Position numbers and translations under genes: made by a program. Below, piece by piece: positions 1-7,342 of a DNA stretch of 32,702 bases. Within the stretch, counting starts at the first letter, position 1; every line of letters begins with the position of its first letter. Origin of the DNA: Acidimicrobiales bacterium (GTDB taxonomy: Bacteria > Actinomycetota > Acidimicrobiia > Acidimicrobiales > MedAcidi-G1). Under the pieces are notes generated by a model. The model saw nothing but the letters and a program-made list of their open reading frames with translations, did no database searches and was not told where the DNA came from. Where the stretch lies: NCBI GenBank assembly GCA_028823445.1, contig JAPKBH010000020.1, positions 1 through 32,702 of the forward strand. The letters run 5' to 3'.

Positions 1-2
1 TT

Positions 3-656
3 GAAACCAAACTGGGCGACGGCTCCGACCCTGACGCCAGTGGATGGAAAAAAATCAAATCTGCGGCCGGGCGAGTGCTTACCCAAGAATCTTTATTCAT
101 GACGCATTTCACCAACAGCGGGGGCGGTCACCAAATTGCCGCCTTCTCGGCAGAGTTTCCCGGCAAAATATTACCCTTAGACCTGGCCACCTTCAACGGA
201 CCCATTTTGGTACAAAAAGACGCTTTTCTAGCTGCTGCTTTAGGCACCAAACTCAGCATCGCTTTCCAGAAGAAACTGGGAGCCGGCATCTTCGGCGGCG
301 AAGGATTTATTTTGCAAAAAGTTGAAGGCGACGGCATGACCTTTCTCAACGCCGGTGGAACCATTGTTGAAAAACAACTATCTGGCGAAAAACTACGGGT
401 GGACACCGGTTGCATTGTGGCTTTCGAAGAAGGCATCAACTACTCCATTGAGCGGGCCGGGAACCTAAGATCAATGGTCTTCGGTGGTGAAGGCATCTTC
501 TTAGCCACCCTGCAAGGCACCGGCAAAGTATGGCTACAATCCTTGCCCTTCTCTCGCCTCGCTGACCGCATTTTGGCCAACGCCCCTTCCGCTGGCGGCA
601 CCTCCACCGGCCAAGGATCCGTCCTCGGCGGCTTCGGAAAAATGTTCAGCGACTGA
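3..656 (+). CDS. AIM24 / TIGR00266 family protein (5' partial)
   Basis: The reading frame is open from the window edge and runs into a TGA at 654-656, so the true start lies upstream. A GTG at 75 is a possible start codon but sits inside the conserved part and is unlikely to be used. The protein matches the AIM24/TIGR00266 family: an opening block resembling [17 protein letters not shown], then PGKILPLDL, then two glycine-rich repeats of the type [14 protein letters not shown] and [14 protein letters not shown], with the family's [10 protein letters not shown] segment between them. The fold in this family is a beta-rich double-stranded barrel and the role is poorly defined. No signal peptide or membrane segment is visible in the part present. 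The C-terminus ends in a Gly/Ser-rich tail typical of the family. Family assignment is solid, function is not. Confidence 0.85.
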   Translation, partial: ETKLGDGSDPDASGWKKIKSAAGRVLTQESLFMTHFTNSGGGHQIAAFSAEFPGKILPLDLATFNGPILVQKDAFLAAALGTKLSIAFQKKLGAGIFGGEGFILQKVEGDGMTFLNAGGTIVEKQLSGEKLRVDTGCIVAFEEGINYSIERAGNLRSMVFGGEGIFLATLQGTGKVWLQSLPFSRLADRILANAPSAGGTSTGQGSVLGGFGKMFSD

Positions 657-669
657 CCACCGTGTAACG

Positions 670-698
670 CGGGGACAGTCCCCGTATTCAATTTTTTT
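670..698 (+). terminator. Likely intrinsic terminator / REP-like palindrome
   Basis: A perfect 15-nt palindrome CGGGGACAGTCCCCG (670-684; 5-bp stem, 5-nt loop) lies 13 nt after the AIM24-family stop codon. A run of seven T follows at 692-698, eight nt beyond the stem, further away than in a classical terminator. It may end transcription of the upstream gene. The same core also resembles short palindromes that occur as dispersed repeats in some genomes; only one copy is visible here. Confidence 0.5.
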
Positions 699-699
699 G

Positions 700-718
700 T
701 CTAAATTTGAAATTTAGA
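700..718. repeat. AT-rich 19-nt perfect inverted repeat
   Basis: TCTAAATTT-G-AAATTTAGA is a perfect palindrome with 9-bp arms around a single central base. It lies between the plus-strand terminator-like element and the 3' end of the minus-strand lipoprotein gene. On the minus strand it is followed by a run of A (complement of the T tract), so it is not a good terminator for that gene. It could be a protein-binding site or a remnant of an inserted segment's end. The rest of 719-801 shows no gene. Confidence 0.45.
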
Positions 719-801
719 TAAGACAGGAATTTGGCTGTCAGTTGTACTGTTATTCTCATAGGTCTTAATAAGCAAATTTTTGAGCTCTTTAAGATAGAAA
801 G

Positions 802-2082
802 CTAAGGTTTCGAAGCCAAGTAAAAAATAGATTGGGTTTCAGCTGCGGTTATTAAATTACCTAAAGCAATATTCATATCCACCCCATGCAACCCATACTG
901 AGGATCAAAATCTCCAGAAATTTCATTTGCACGAGGGTCTTCATAATCAGCCGAAATTTCAACAGACAAGTAACCAAACGTTCCATCATTTATGCATTCA
1001 CCAGTAAGTAAACCCGGATACGTCACCCAAGTTGTCGCTATTTCAAAAACTTCTTCTACGCCCTCATTGACAAAAAAATATGGCGTCAACTCTGCTTTAC
1101 CAGAACCAAAGTTTCCAGGGTTAACGCATAACGAAGGATTGGATACGACTTCATCCCAAGAGATATTTTCCCAAGAAATATCTTGATCTTTCCAAGAGGC
1201 ATCATGCCATGTCCGACCGAACCATGAATTAGAAGGAGGAGGAGTATCAATACGGAAAGCGTTATACGCAATGATGCAGCCGATTTCATTTGCCTGTTTA
1301 CAACCAGAAATTGTTTCAAATTCATTATCGCTTTGAGCTATATGTGCTCCTCCAAAAAGGTGAGCGGAAACTAGGCGAGCACGAAGTAACGGATTTTGAT
1401 CAATTTCTCTTTTGAGTAGTTGCGTCAACATTGCTGCACCTTGAGAGTGGCCGATCAGGATGAAGCCACGCTCTGTGCTGGCTTTTGAAATGTAATATTT
1501 GAAAGCATCAGCAACATCCTCATAGGCAATTTCAAAGCCAGTTGTACCCGGGCCCCCTATTAAGTCGTCTTCTGGAACCTCGATAGTCCTGGAAATATTT
1601 GCCTTGGTCATTTGTTGATACATCGGGGCATATACGTCACACACTTGGCTATAGCGAGAAACTTGAAACCATGCGGTAGAAATTTCTTCTGCCGTTGCGG
1701 GAATTAAATCACTGTTTAGGGTCATGTCTCCACTTGTTGTTGGGTAAACATAAAAACAATCAACTAGAGCTTCTGAGGTCTTTTCAAAAGAAACCACTTC
1801 AGATGTTCCATCAGGATAAATGGCTGTTGCTGTTTGATCACGTTCACAAACATCATCAACGGCTGGCCAGCAAAGCCAAGTTGCTGGATCACTGTACAAA
1901 TCGCTTACATAGTCTTGATACGGATTCTCTAATATTTGAGGTATTACTGTCTCAACAATCGGAATTGTCGTCTCAAAACTTAACGTTGAAATTTCATTGA
2001 AGGGTTCTGTCTTGTTGCTGCACGCCATCAACAGAAGTACAAAAATGGCGAGGCCAAAAAGTTTTTTCATGCCTTCTGACAT
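802..2082 (-). CDS. DUF3089-like alpha/beta hydrolase lipoprotein
   Basis: The product is about 426 residues, probably a secreted lipid-anchored esterase/lipase-like enzyme. The start chosen (ATG at 2082) has an AAAGGAGG box (2087-2094) four nt upstream; the longer reading from 2118 would put that box inside the gene, and ATG 2070 is possible. Residues 1-20 form a lipoprotein signal peptide ending in LLMA-C21. DUF3089 signatures follow: DCFYVYPTTS, the SRYSQVCDVYAPMYQQ segment, a nucleophile elbow GHSQG (Ser214), and GCIIAYNAFR. The natural substrate is unknown. The gene is clearly AT-richer than its neighbours (the line 1921-1980 has 22 G+C of 60; 3361-3420 has 40 of 60) and uses A/T-ending codons, which suggests recent acquisition. 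It is monocistronic, with no partner gene on its strand upstream. Confidence 0.8.
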   Translation of the reverse strand: MSEGMKKLFGLAIFVLLLMACSNKTEPFNEISTLSFETTIPIVETVIPQILENPYQDYVSDLYSDPATWLCWPAVDDVCERDQTATAIYPDGTSEVVSFEKTSEALVDCFYVYPTTSGDMTLNSDLIPATAEEISTAWFQVSRYSQVCDVYAPMYQQMTKANISRTIEVPEDDLIGGPGTTGFEIAYEDVADAFKYYISKASTERGFILIGHSQGAAMLTQLLKREIDQNPLLRARLVSAHLFGGAHIAQSDNEFETISGCKQANEIGCIIAYNAFRIDTPPPSNSWFGRTWHDASWKDQDISWENISWDEVVSNPSLCVNPGNFGSGKAELTPYFFVNEGVEEVFEIATTWVTYPGLLTGECINDGTFGYLSVEISADYEDPRANEISGDFDPQYGLHGVDMNIALGNLITAAETQSIFYLASKP

Positions 2083-2128
2083 TGCGCCTCCTTTGAAGTG
2101 TTGGGCTTTGCCTACCACATGGGCGTGT

Positions 2129-2311
2129 TTATAGCGGGTCGGAGGAGTGGCTTCCCGTCGAAGTTCGCTCGACTAGCCACGCTTCAACGTCTTCTGGTCT
2201 CCAACGTAGGTGTCGCCCGAGTTTGACTGCGGGTGGTGCGGTGCCGTGGCATCGCCATGAGTAGATCGTGGCCGTGGGGACTTGAAGGTAGTTGCTCTGT
2301 ACATTACAAAC
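2129..2311 (-). pseudogene. Truncated excisionase/AlpA-type HTH DNA-binding protein (HTH_17-like)
   Basis: Reading the minus strand from 2311 to the TAA at 2129-2131 gives about 60 residues that closely fit an excisionase-family helix-turn-helix: NYLQVPTATIYSWRCHG, then PPAVKLGRHLRW, then RPEDVEAWLVERT. The pattern 'yLgVp.aTiY.WR..G.gPpa.klGrhlRwr.eDveaWl' is typical of the family. No ATG, GTG or TTG occurs in this frame before the motif, and the expected first dozen residues ('lt..eva') are missing. The open frame begins immediately after the in-frame stop codon of the rhomboid gene. I read it as a 5'-truncated remnant, perhaps left by an excised or decayed integrated element. A frameshifted start (ATG at about 2303 in another frame) cannot be excluded. 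Such proteins act as excision factors or small regulators in intact elements. Confidence 0.6.
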
Positions 2312-3190
2312 TTAGAAAACTGGGTCGTACCAACGGTTGGCGGCCCACACGCTGGCCACTAAACACAACACAGTAAAGGCCGCAACTACCAGGCTGCTGC
2401 GGCGGCGACTGACTTGTTTTTTATCCATCTCGTCGAGGGCCCAGGCCAAAAACGCTCCGCCCAGCAAACCCCCCAAATGGCCACCGATGCTGATGCCCGG
2501 ACGACCAAAAGTAAAGAAGACATTCAGCAACACCAAGCCGCCGATACCGCTCCGCCACGGGCTAATACCCCGCCGCTGCTGATGCACAAACATGGCGGCC
2601 ATCAAACCAAACACTGCACCCGACGCCCCCACCGTCAACGCTGTGGGATCCATCAACATGACCCCCAACGAGCCAGCAGCCAGCGACCCGACATACAGTC
2701 CGACAAAACGGCTGCGGCCATGCAACTGCTCTAACTGGCGGCCCAACATCCACAACAAATACATGTTGAAAACAATGTGCAAAATCCCGGCATGCAAAAA
2801 CGCCGATGAGATCAAACGCCACCACTCGCCCTCAGCTACCCCAATTTCGGTCATCAAACCATCTACCCGGGTGCGGCCAAAGCCCAGTAAACCAAAATCC
2901 AGCGTGGTGTCACCGCCGGCCCCCGAAAGGTTGCCGCCGTTCATCAAAGACCAAAGGAATGCCAAAGCGTTCAAGCCGATAATGGCCCGAGTGGCTTCTG
3001 GGTCGCCCGAAGCCCGCCGAACCTTGCGGCGATTCTTGGCTTCTATAGGCGAACCCGCCGCACACGACGGGCAATGAAACCCCACCGAAGCGGTGCGCAT
3101 ACAGTCAGGGCAAATACGACTCCCGCAACGCTGACAGGTCACCCCCGCACGGCGGTCAGGGTGGCGGTGGCAAGACTCCGAAGCATTCAT
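2312..3190 (-). CDS. Rhomboid family intramembrane serine protease with N-terminal zinc finger
   Basis: The product is 292 residues. Residues 7-43 form a B-box-like zinc finger (C7, H10, C19, C22, C27, C30, C40, C43). A linker of basic residues follows, then about six membrane segments. Rhomboid hallmarks are present: HIVFN (H138, N142, equivalent to the GlpG oxyanion-side His/Asn), GASGAVFG with nucleophile Ser190, and GGHLGG with base His238. It should therefore cleave membrane proteins within or near the bilayer; the target is unknown. It starts 24 nt after the enoyl-CoA hydratase stop and could be co-transcribed, but a TACCGT box (3199-3204) eight nt upstream of ATG also fits a near-leaderless start. 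The stop codon is followed in frame by the HTH remnant. Confidence 0.92.
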   Translation of the reverse strand: MNASESCHRHPDRRAGVTCQRCGSRICPDCMRTASVGFHCPSCAAGSPIEAKNRRKVRRASGDPEATRAIIGLNALAFLWSLMNGGNLSGAGGDTTLDFGLLGFGRTRVDGLMTEIGVAEGEWWRLISSAFLHAGILHIVFNMYLLWMLGRQLEQLHGRSRFVGLYVGSLAAGSLGVMLMDPTALTVGASGAVFGLMAAMFVHQQRRGISPWRSGIGGLVLLNVFFTFGRPGISIGGHLGGLLGGAFLAWALDEMDKKQVSRRRSSLVVAAFTVLCLVASVWAANRWYDPVF

Positions 3191-3214
3191 AAGACGAAAC
3201 GGTATCGGGTTAAC

Positions 3215-4006
3215 TCAGCGACCGGAAAAAGTGGCTTTGCCCGGGCCATGTTCAAAAAATGAAGCGATACCAGTTTGCGCATCTTCAGTATCAAAGAGTT
3301 CAGTAAATACTTCGGCCTCTACATCAAGGCCCTCTGCCAACGAGCCGTCAATACCAAAATCAATAGCCGTCTTAGCGGCCCGTAACGCCAACTGCGGGCC
3401 TCGAGCCAACGCCTCAGCCCGAGCCATAGCCACACTCAGCACCTCATCATCGGCCACCACGGCATTCACCAAACCTAAATCAGCGGCCTGGGTAGCCGTC
3501 AACTGGCCGCCCTCGAAAACTAGTTCCTTAGTGCGGGCCACCCCAAGCAAACGGGTCAAGCGCTGCGTACCGCCCGCCCCGGGGATAATGCCCAACAAAA
3601 TCTCAGGTTGCCCAAACACTGTGGACTCCCCGGCGATGCGATAATCACAGCACCACGCCAACTCCGCTCCGCCACCCAACGCAAAACCATTAACCGCCGC
3701 CACCACCGGGCAAGGTATGCCCGCCACCGCATCAAAAGCATCCCGAAAAGCCTGACCGATAGCGCCACGAGTAGCCGGGTCGGTGAACTCAGAAATCTCT
3801 GCTCCAGCAGCAAAAAACCGGCCGGCCCCCGTGATGACCACCGCACCGGGAGGGTCCGCAGTGCAAGCCTCAGCCACCACCAATATCTCGTTTAATAGTG
3901 CCGTCGACAAGGCGTTCACTTTGGGTCGATCCAAAGTAATGACCACTACCGGACCGCCATCGGTCACCTCATGGCGGTCTACTTGCAAAAAGTTAAAATC
4001 ATCCAT
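3215..4006 (-). CDS. Enoyl-CoA hydratase/isomerase family protein
   Basis: A 263-residue crotonase-fold protein, the usual length for the family. The CoA/oxyanion-hole region is GAGRFFAAGAEISEF, followed by NGFALGGGAELAW and the strongly conserved FGQPEILLGIIPGAGGTQR block. Both glutamates that catalyse water addition in classical enoyl-CoA hydratase are present (Glu115 in GGGAE and Glu135 in GQPE), so a true hydratase of fatty-acid beta-oxidation is likely rather than an inactive homologue. Exact substrate chain length cannot be told. The start ATG at 4006 has no Shine-Dalgarno but has TACGGT (4014-4019) seven nt upstream. The gene lies 20 nt downstream of the nifU-like gene and 24 nt upstream of the rhomboid gene on the same strand, so read-through transcription is also possible. 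Confidence 0.93.
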   Translation of the reverse strand: MDDFNFLQVDRHEVTDGGPVVVITLDRPKVNALSTALLNEILVVAEACTADPPGAVVITGAGRFFAAGAEISEFTDPATRGAIGQAFRDAFDAVAGIPCPVVAAVNGFALGGGAELAWCCDYRIAGESTVFGQPEILLGIIPGAGGTQRLTRLLGVARTKELVFEGGQLTATQAADLGLVNAVVADDEVLSVAMARAEALARGPQLALRAAKTAIDFGIDGSLAEGLDVEAEVFTELFDTEDAQTGIASFFEHGPGKATFSGR

Positions 4007-4026
4007 AGCAGTGACCGTAGCCGCTG

Positions 4027-4329
4027 TTATGAAAAAGTAGTAGCCGTACCGTCATCTACCAGCGTCTCGCCGGTATTACGCACCGAAGTAACAGCCGGCA
4101 CTCGATCTTTCATAATGCGCTCAATGCCTGCTTTGAGCGTTTGGTCCGAAGCCGGGCATTCCACACAAGCCCCCTTCAACTCAACCAAAACCTCGCCAGT
4201 TTCTTCATCCACGTTGATCAAAGCAATGTCACCCTCATCAGCCTGGATAGCCGGCCGGATAATAGCAATAACTTTTTCAACCTGTTCGGTTAACGAACCA
4301 ACAGCCTCAGGAGCAACCTTTAGGGACAT
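4027..4329 (-). CDS. NifU C-terminal-domain (Nfu-type) Fe-S carrier protein
   Basis: A small protein of 100 residues consisting essentially of the NifU C-terminal domain. The cluster-binding motif C55-V-E-C58 sits in GACVECPASDQTLKAGIERIM, preceded by IRPAIQADEGDIALINVD, the classic Nfu pattern. Such proteins carry or deliver Fe-S clusters to apo-enzymes in the cytoplasm. The start at 4329 is chosen because GGGAGG lies eight nt upstream; a longer open frame to 4500 has no family similarity and is dismissed. No nifS or suf genes are nearby, so it probably works with a SUF system elsewhere. Confidence 0.92.
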   Translation of the reverse strand: MSLKVAPEAVGSLTEQVEKVIAIIRPAIQADEGDIALINVDEETGEVLVELKGACVECPASDQTLKAGIERIMKDRVPAVTSVRNTGETLVDDGTATTFS

Positions 4330-4396
4330 ACGGTTAGCCTCCCACGCCACAACCCCACTTCCACCCCAATAGATTGAATGAGTGGAAAAAACTCTA

Positions 4397-4528
4397 ATGC
4401 TAGCCCACCAAGGTGGATGGGACGAAATACTGGTGGTGGCCGGCCCGCTACTGGTGGTAGCCACCCTTTTATGGGTCGCCGACCGACGCGCCCGCCGCAT
4501 GGGCCCCCCGCCCGACGATCAAGCGTAA
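4397..4528 (+). CDS. Small single-span membrane protein (hypothetical, 43 aa)
   Basis: A short open frame encodes 43 residues: MLAHQGGWDE, then a hydrophobic span ILVVAGPLLVVATLLWVA (residues 11-28), then a basic patch DRRARR and a Pro-rich polar tail ending PPPDDQA. This is the architecture of a real single-pass protein with the N-terminus outside (positive-inside rule). It fills the gap between the divergent nifU-like start (4329) and the convergent murA, overlapping the murA 3' end by 10 nt. A TAGATT box at 4370-4375 could be its -10, giving a leader of roughly 15 nt with a weak GGA. I know of no function; the coding call rests on composition, gap position and orientation. Confidence 0.55.
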   Translation: MLAHQGGWDEILVVAGPLLVVATLLWVADRRARRMGPPPDDQA

Positions 4529-5790
4529 GAAACGTCAGCCCCTAAAGCCGTCAAGTTGCCGACCAAATCTTGATAGCCCCGAGCAATGTGATGCGCCTCA
4601 GCAATCAGCGTTTCGCCTTCTGCCGCTAAGCCAGCTATCACCAGCGCAGCCCCCGCACGAATATCCGGCGCCCGAACCGGTGCGCCAGAAAGTGCGGCCA
4701 TGCCGCGCACCACCGCATGATGGCCCTCCACCCGAATATCGGCGCCCATGCGCACCAACTCGTCGGCATACCGAAAGCGCCCGGCAAAAATGTTTTCCGT
4801 CACGATGCCCACCCCGTCAGCCACCGACAACATGGCCACAAACAACGGTTTGTAATCGGTAGCCACCCCCGGATAAGGCAAAGTAGAAACATCAACCGAG
4901 CGCAAACGCTGGTCAACTTTGACCTCCAATCCATCAACCACCGGGTTGACCTCCATACCCATTTCGCCAACTTTTCGCAAAAGCATCGACATGTGGTCGG
5001 CTCGTGCCCCGGCAATGGTGATCTCTCCGCCGGCCACCCCCACTGCTGCTAAATAAGTAGCGGCCTCAATACGGTCAGGGATTACCGTGTGCTCCACCGC
5101 ATGAAGTTCAGTGACCCCCTCGACGGTCATCACCGAACGACCCGCACCGCTAATTTTGGCCCCCATAGCGTTTAGGAAGTCCGCCAGGTCGGCGATCTCT
5201 GGTTCACGAGCTGCGTTATCAATCACCGTGGTGCCTTGCGCCAACACGGCAGCCATCAACAAGTTTTCGGTGGCCCCCACGCTCGGGAACTCCAACAAAA
5301 CTCGAGTACCCACCAGATTTTCGGCTCGCCCCTCGATGTAACCATGGCTGGTAGAAAAAGTAGCACCGAGTTCTTCTAACGCCTGCAAATGCATGTCAAT
5401 AGGGCGATGACCAAAATCGTCGCCGCCCGGCACCGACACTTTGGCCCGGCCAAAACGAGCCAACAATGGCCCCAAAACCACAATGGACGCCCGCATGCGT
5501 TCCACCAATTCATACGGCGCTTCCGGGGTGAGTTGGTCAGGTACCTCAACGGTCAACACATCACCCACACGGTTTACCGAAACCCCCATGTGTTCAAGCA
5601 GTTCGCCCATCCAAGCCACATCAGCAATGGCCGGTACGTTTCTGATGGTGAACCGGCCCGGCGCCAACAAAGAAGCGGCCATAAGCTTTAACACCGAGTT
5701 CTTCGCTCCGCCTACTTTTACCGTGCCGCGCAGAGGCCCCGAAGGTCGCACCAAAATTGCTGCCTCGGGAGAAAGAGAATCACTGCTCAC
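4519..5790 (-). CDS. murA: UDP-N-acetylglucosamine 1-carboxyvinyltransferase
   Basis: MurA transfers enolpyruvate from PEP to UDP-GlcNAc, the first committed step of peptidoglycan synthesis in the cytoplasm. The 423-residue length is normal. The N-terminus carries the substrate-binding GGAKNSVLKLMAASLL segment (Lys30-Asn31), and the C-terminal half has the expected ATDYKPLFVAM and FAGRFRYADELVRMGADI blocks. The active-site loop reads PGGDDFGHRPIDMH: Asp124 replaces the Cys115 of E. coli MurA that fosfomycin alkylates, as in mycobacteria. GTG at 5790 is the start; a CATACT box six nt upstream suggests a leaderless message. It is divergent from the MFS gene across 73 nt and convergent with the 43-residue ORF. 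Confidence 0.97.
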   Translation of the reverse strand: MSSDSLSPEAAILVRPSGPLRGTVKVGGAKNSVLKLMAASLLAPGRFTIRNVPAIADVAWMGELLEHMGVSVNRVGDVLTVEVPDQLTPEAPYELVERMRASIVVLGPLLARFGRAKVSVPGGDDFGHRPIDMHLQALEELGATFSTSHGYIEGRAENLVGTRVLLEFPSVGATENLLMAAVLAQGTTVIDNAAREPEIADLADFLNAMGAKISGAGRSVMTVEGVTELHAVEHTVIPDRIEAATYLAAVGVAGGEITIAGARADHMSMLLRKVGEMGMEVNPVVDGLEVKVDQRLRSVDVSTLPYPGVATDYKPLFVAMLSVADGVGIVTENIFAGRFRYADELVRMGADIRVEGHHAVVRGMAALSGAPVRAPDIRAGAALVIAGLAAEGETLIAEAHHIARGYQDLVGNLTALGADVSYA

Positions 5791-5863
5791 CCTTTAAGTA
5801 TGCTGCATTGCAGACCATTTTTGAAAGAGATCTCTCATTTCTTCTGTTTCTCATCACCTAACG

Positions 5864-7342
5864 GTGGACGATGCCGGCCTAGCCGAACTTCGTACCGCAA
5901 GAGACGACTTGGTAGGCGAACGCCCCGACGGCCCCGACCGCTTCGTTTTAGACCACGGACCGTTTGAGCATTACCAGCGCACCCTGACCGTCACCGAAGG
6001 CACTCAAGACCATCAGGTCACCGAGACCTACCAGTTTCGCTTAAGCGTGCCCGTCTGGCGACCCCTGTTTACTTTGATCATGCGACGGGCCCTCCCCCGA
6101 CGCCGCAACCCCTGGTGGTCGCCGCCCAGCCGGCTAGATGCCCGAGCGGCCCGGGTGCTTTCGCTGCTCGCTGTTTTACAAGTAATCGACGGCTACCTCG
6201 GCACGGTCATCTCCCAAACCATTACTTTTGCCGCCGACGAGTTCAACCGCACCAGCACTGCTCAAGGCGTTACTTTGGCCGTAGTGCGCATCGGGGTGCT
6301 GGTGGCCTTAGGGGTCATGGTGCTGGCCGACCGCCACGGGCGCCGGCGACTCTTGCGCTGGGCCATCCTCGGGGCGGTTCTCTTGACCGGCCTCGGAGCC
6401 CTCTCCCCCGGCCTCTGGTTTTTAGGGGGCTCACAACTTTTTGCCCGTGGCCTCACTACCGGCATGGGCATTCTTATTGGGGTCATGGCCGCCGAAGAAC
6501 TCCCCCGCGGTTCACGCGCTTACGGGGTCAGCATGCTTTCGCTGGCCGCTGCCTTAGGTGCAGGTATGGCCGTGTGGGTGCTGCCGGTAGCCGACCTCAG
6601 CCCTCAAGGCTGGCGAGTGGTTTACCTGGTGCCGCTACTCTCGCTTCCTTTAGTTTTAGCCGCTTGCCGTCGTCTCCCCGAAACTCGCCGTTTCACCGCC
6701 AACAAACAAACCCCCGACCTGCACGGCGCCCCGTTACGCACCGAATACCAGCGGTTAGCTCTATTGGCTACCGGGGCCTTCTTGTTCCTGCTTTTTGCTT
6801 CACCGGCCAGCCAGTTTCAAAACGATTTCTTACGTGAGCAACGTGGGTTCAACGCCACCGGCATTTCCATCTACACCCTGTTGACCTCCACCCCGGCGGC
6901 TATCGGTATTTTTCTGGCCGGCAAATGGGCCGACACCCGAGGCCGCCGCCACGTCGGTGCTCTGGGCCTCGCCGGTGGGTCAGTGTTTATTACCTTGAGT
7001 TACTTTTTCGCTGGGCCCCTCATGTGGGCCAGCCACCTCGGCGGGGTGGTCATCGGGTCGCTTACCGTTGCTCTGGGGGTTTACGGCCCCGAGTTGTTCT
7101 CTACCCACCACCGGGCCAAGGCCAACGGCACCATCGTCACCATCGGGGTGCTGGGCAGCGCTGCCGGTTTACTTCTGGTGGGTTGGCTCCACGATTATTT
7201 CGATGCCTACGGCCCAGCTTTTGCCATTGTGACCTTGGGGCCGTTTCTGGCCGCCTGGTTGGTCATCTCTCGCTACCCCGAAACAGCCCGCAAAGCCCTC
7301 GAAGAACTCAACCCCGACGACGTTGAACTAGATGATGTTTAG
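5864..7342 (+). CDS. MFS transporter with N-terminal cytoplasmic domain
   Basis: A 492-residue major facilitator superfamily protein. Membrane segments begin near residue 100 and continue to about 475, fitting twelve helices. The A-motif between helices 2 and 3 is LADRHGRRRLL, and the matching half-repeat in the second bundle is GKWADTRGRR. The first ~95 residues are soluble; residues 26-75 look like a beta-rich strand-turn series ending in a Trp/Pro/Arg linker (VPVWRPLF ... RRNPWWSPPSRLD), which resembles the tail of an SRPBCC-type domain, though I cannot assign it. The start is GTG at 5864, without a clear ribosome site. The substrate cannot be inferred. The stop overlaps the convergent hydrolase by four nt. 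Confidence 0.88.
   Translation: MDDAGLAELRTARDDLVGERPDGPDRFVLDHGPFEHYQRTLTVTEGTQDHQVTETYQFRLSVPVWRPLFTLIMRRALPRRRNPWWSPPSRLDARAARVLSLLAVLQVIDGYLGTVISQTITFAADEFNRTSTAQGVTLAVVRIGVLVALGVMVLADRHGRRRLLRWAILGAVLLTGLGALSPGLWFLGGSQLFARGLTTGMGILIGVMAAEELPRGSRAYGVSMLSLAAALGAGMAVWVLPVADLSPQGWRVVYLVPLLSLPLVLAACRRLPETRRFTANKQTPDLHGAPLRTEYQRLALLATGAFLFLLFASPASQFQNDFLREQRGFNATGISIYTLLTSTPAAIGIFLAGKWADTRGRRHVGALGLAGGSVFITLSYFFAGPLMWASHLGGVVIGSLTVALGVYGPELFSTHHRAKANGTIVTIGVLGSAAGLLLVGWLHDYFDAYGPAFAIVTLGPFLAAWLVISRYPETARKALEELNPDDVELDDV

Noticed and set aside
2592-3077. A 161-codon frame antisense to the rhomboid gene
   Set aside because: The rhomboid frame has all catalytic motifs; the antisense product is Pro/Thr/Asn-rich with no family signature.
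4330-4500. N-terminal extension of the NifU-like protein up to 4500
   Set aside because: The extra 57 residues are low in family similarity, while ATG 4329 has a well-spaced GGGAGG.
6115-6837. A 240-codon frame overlapping the MFS gene on the same strand
   Set aside because: It is a shifted frame of the transporter, rich in Arg/Gly/His, without hydrophobic segments.
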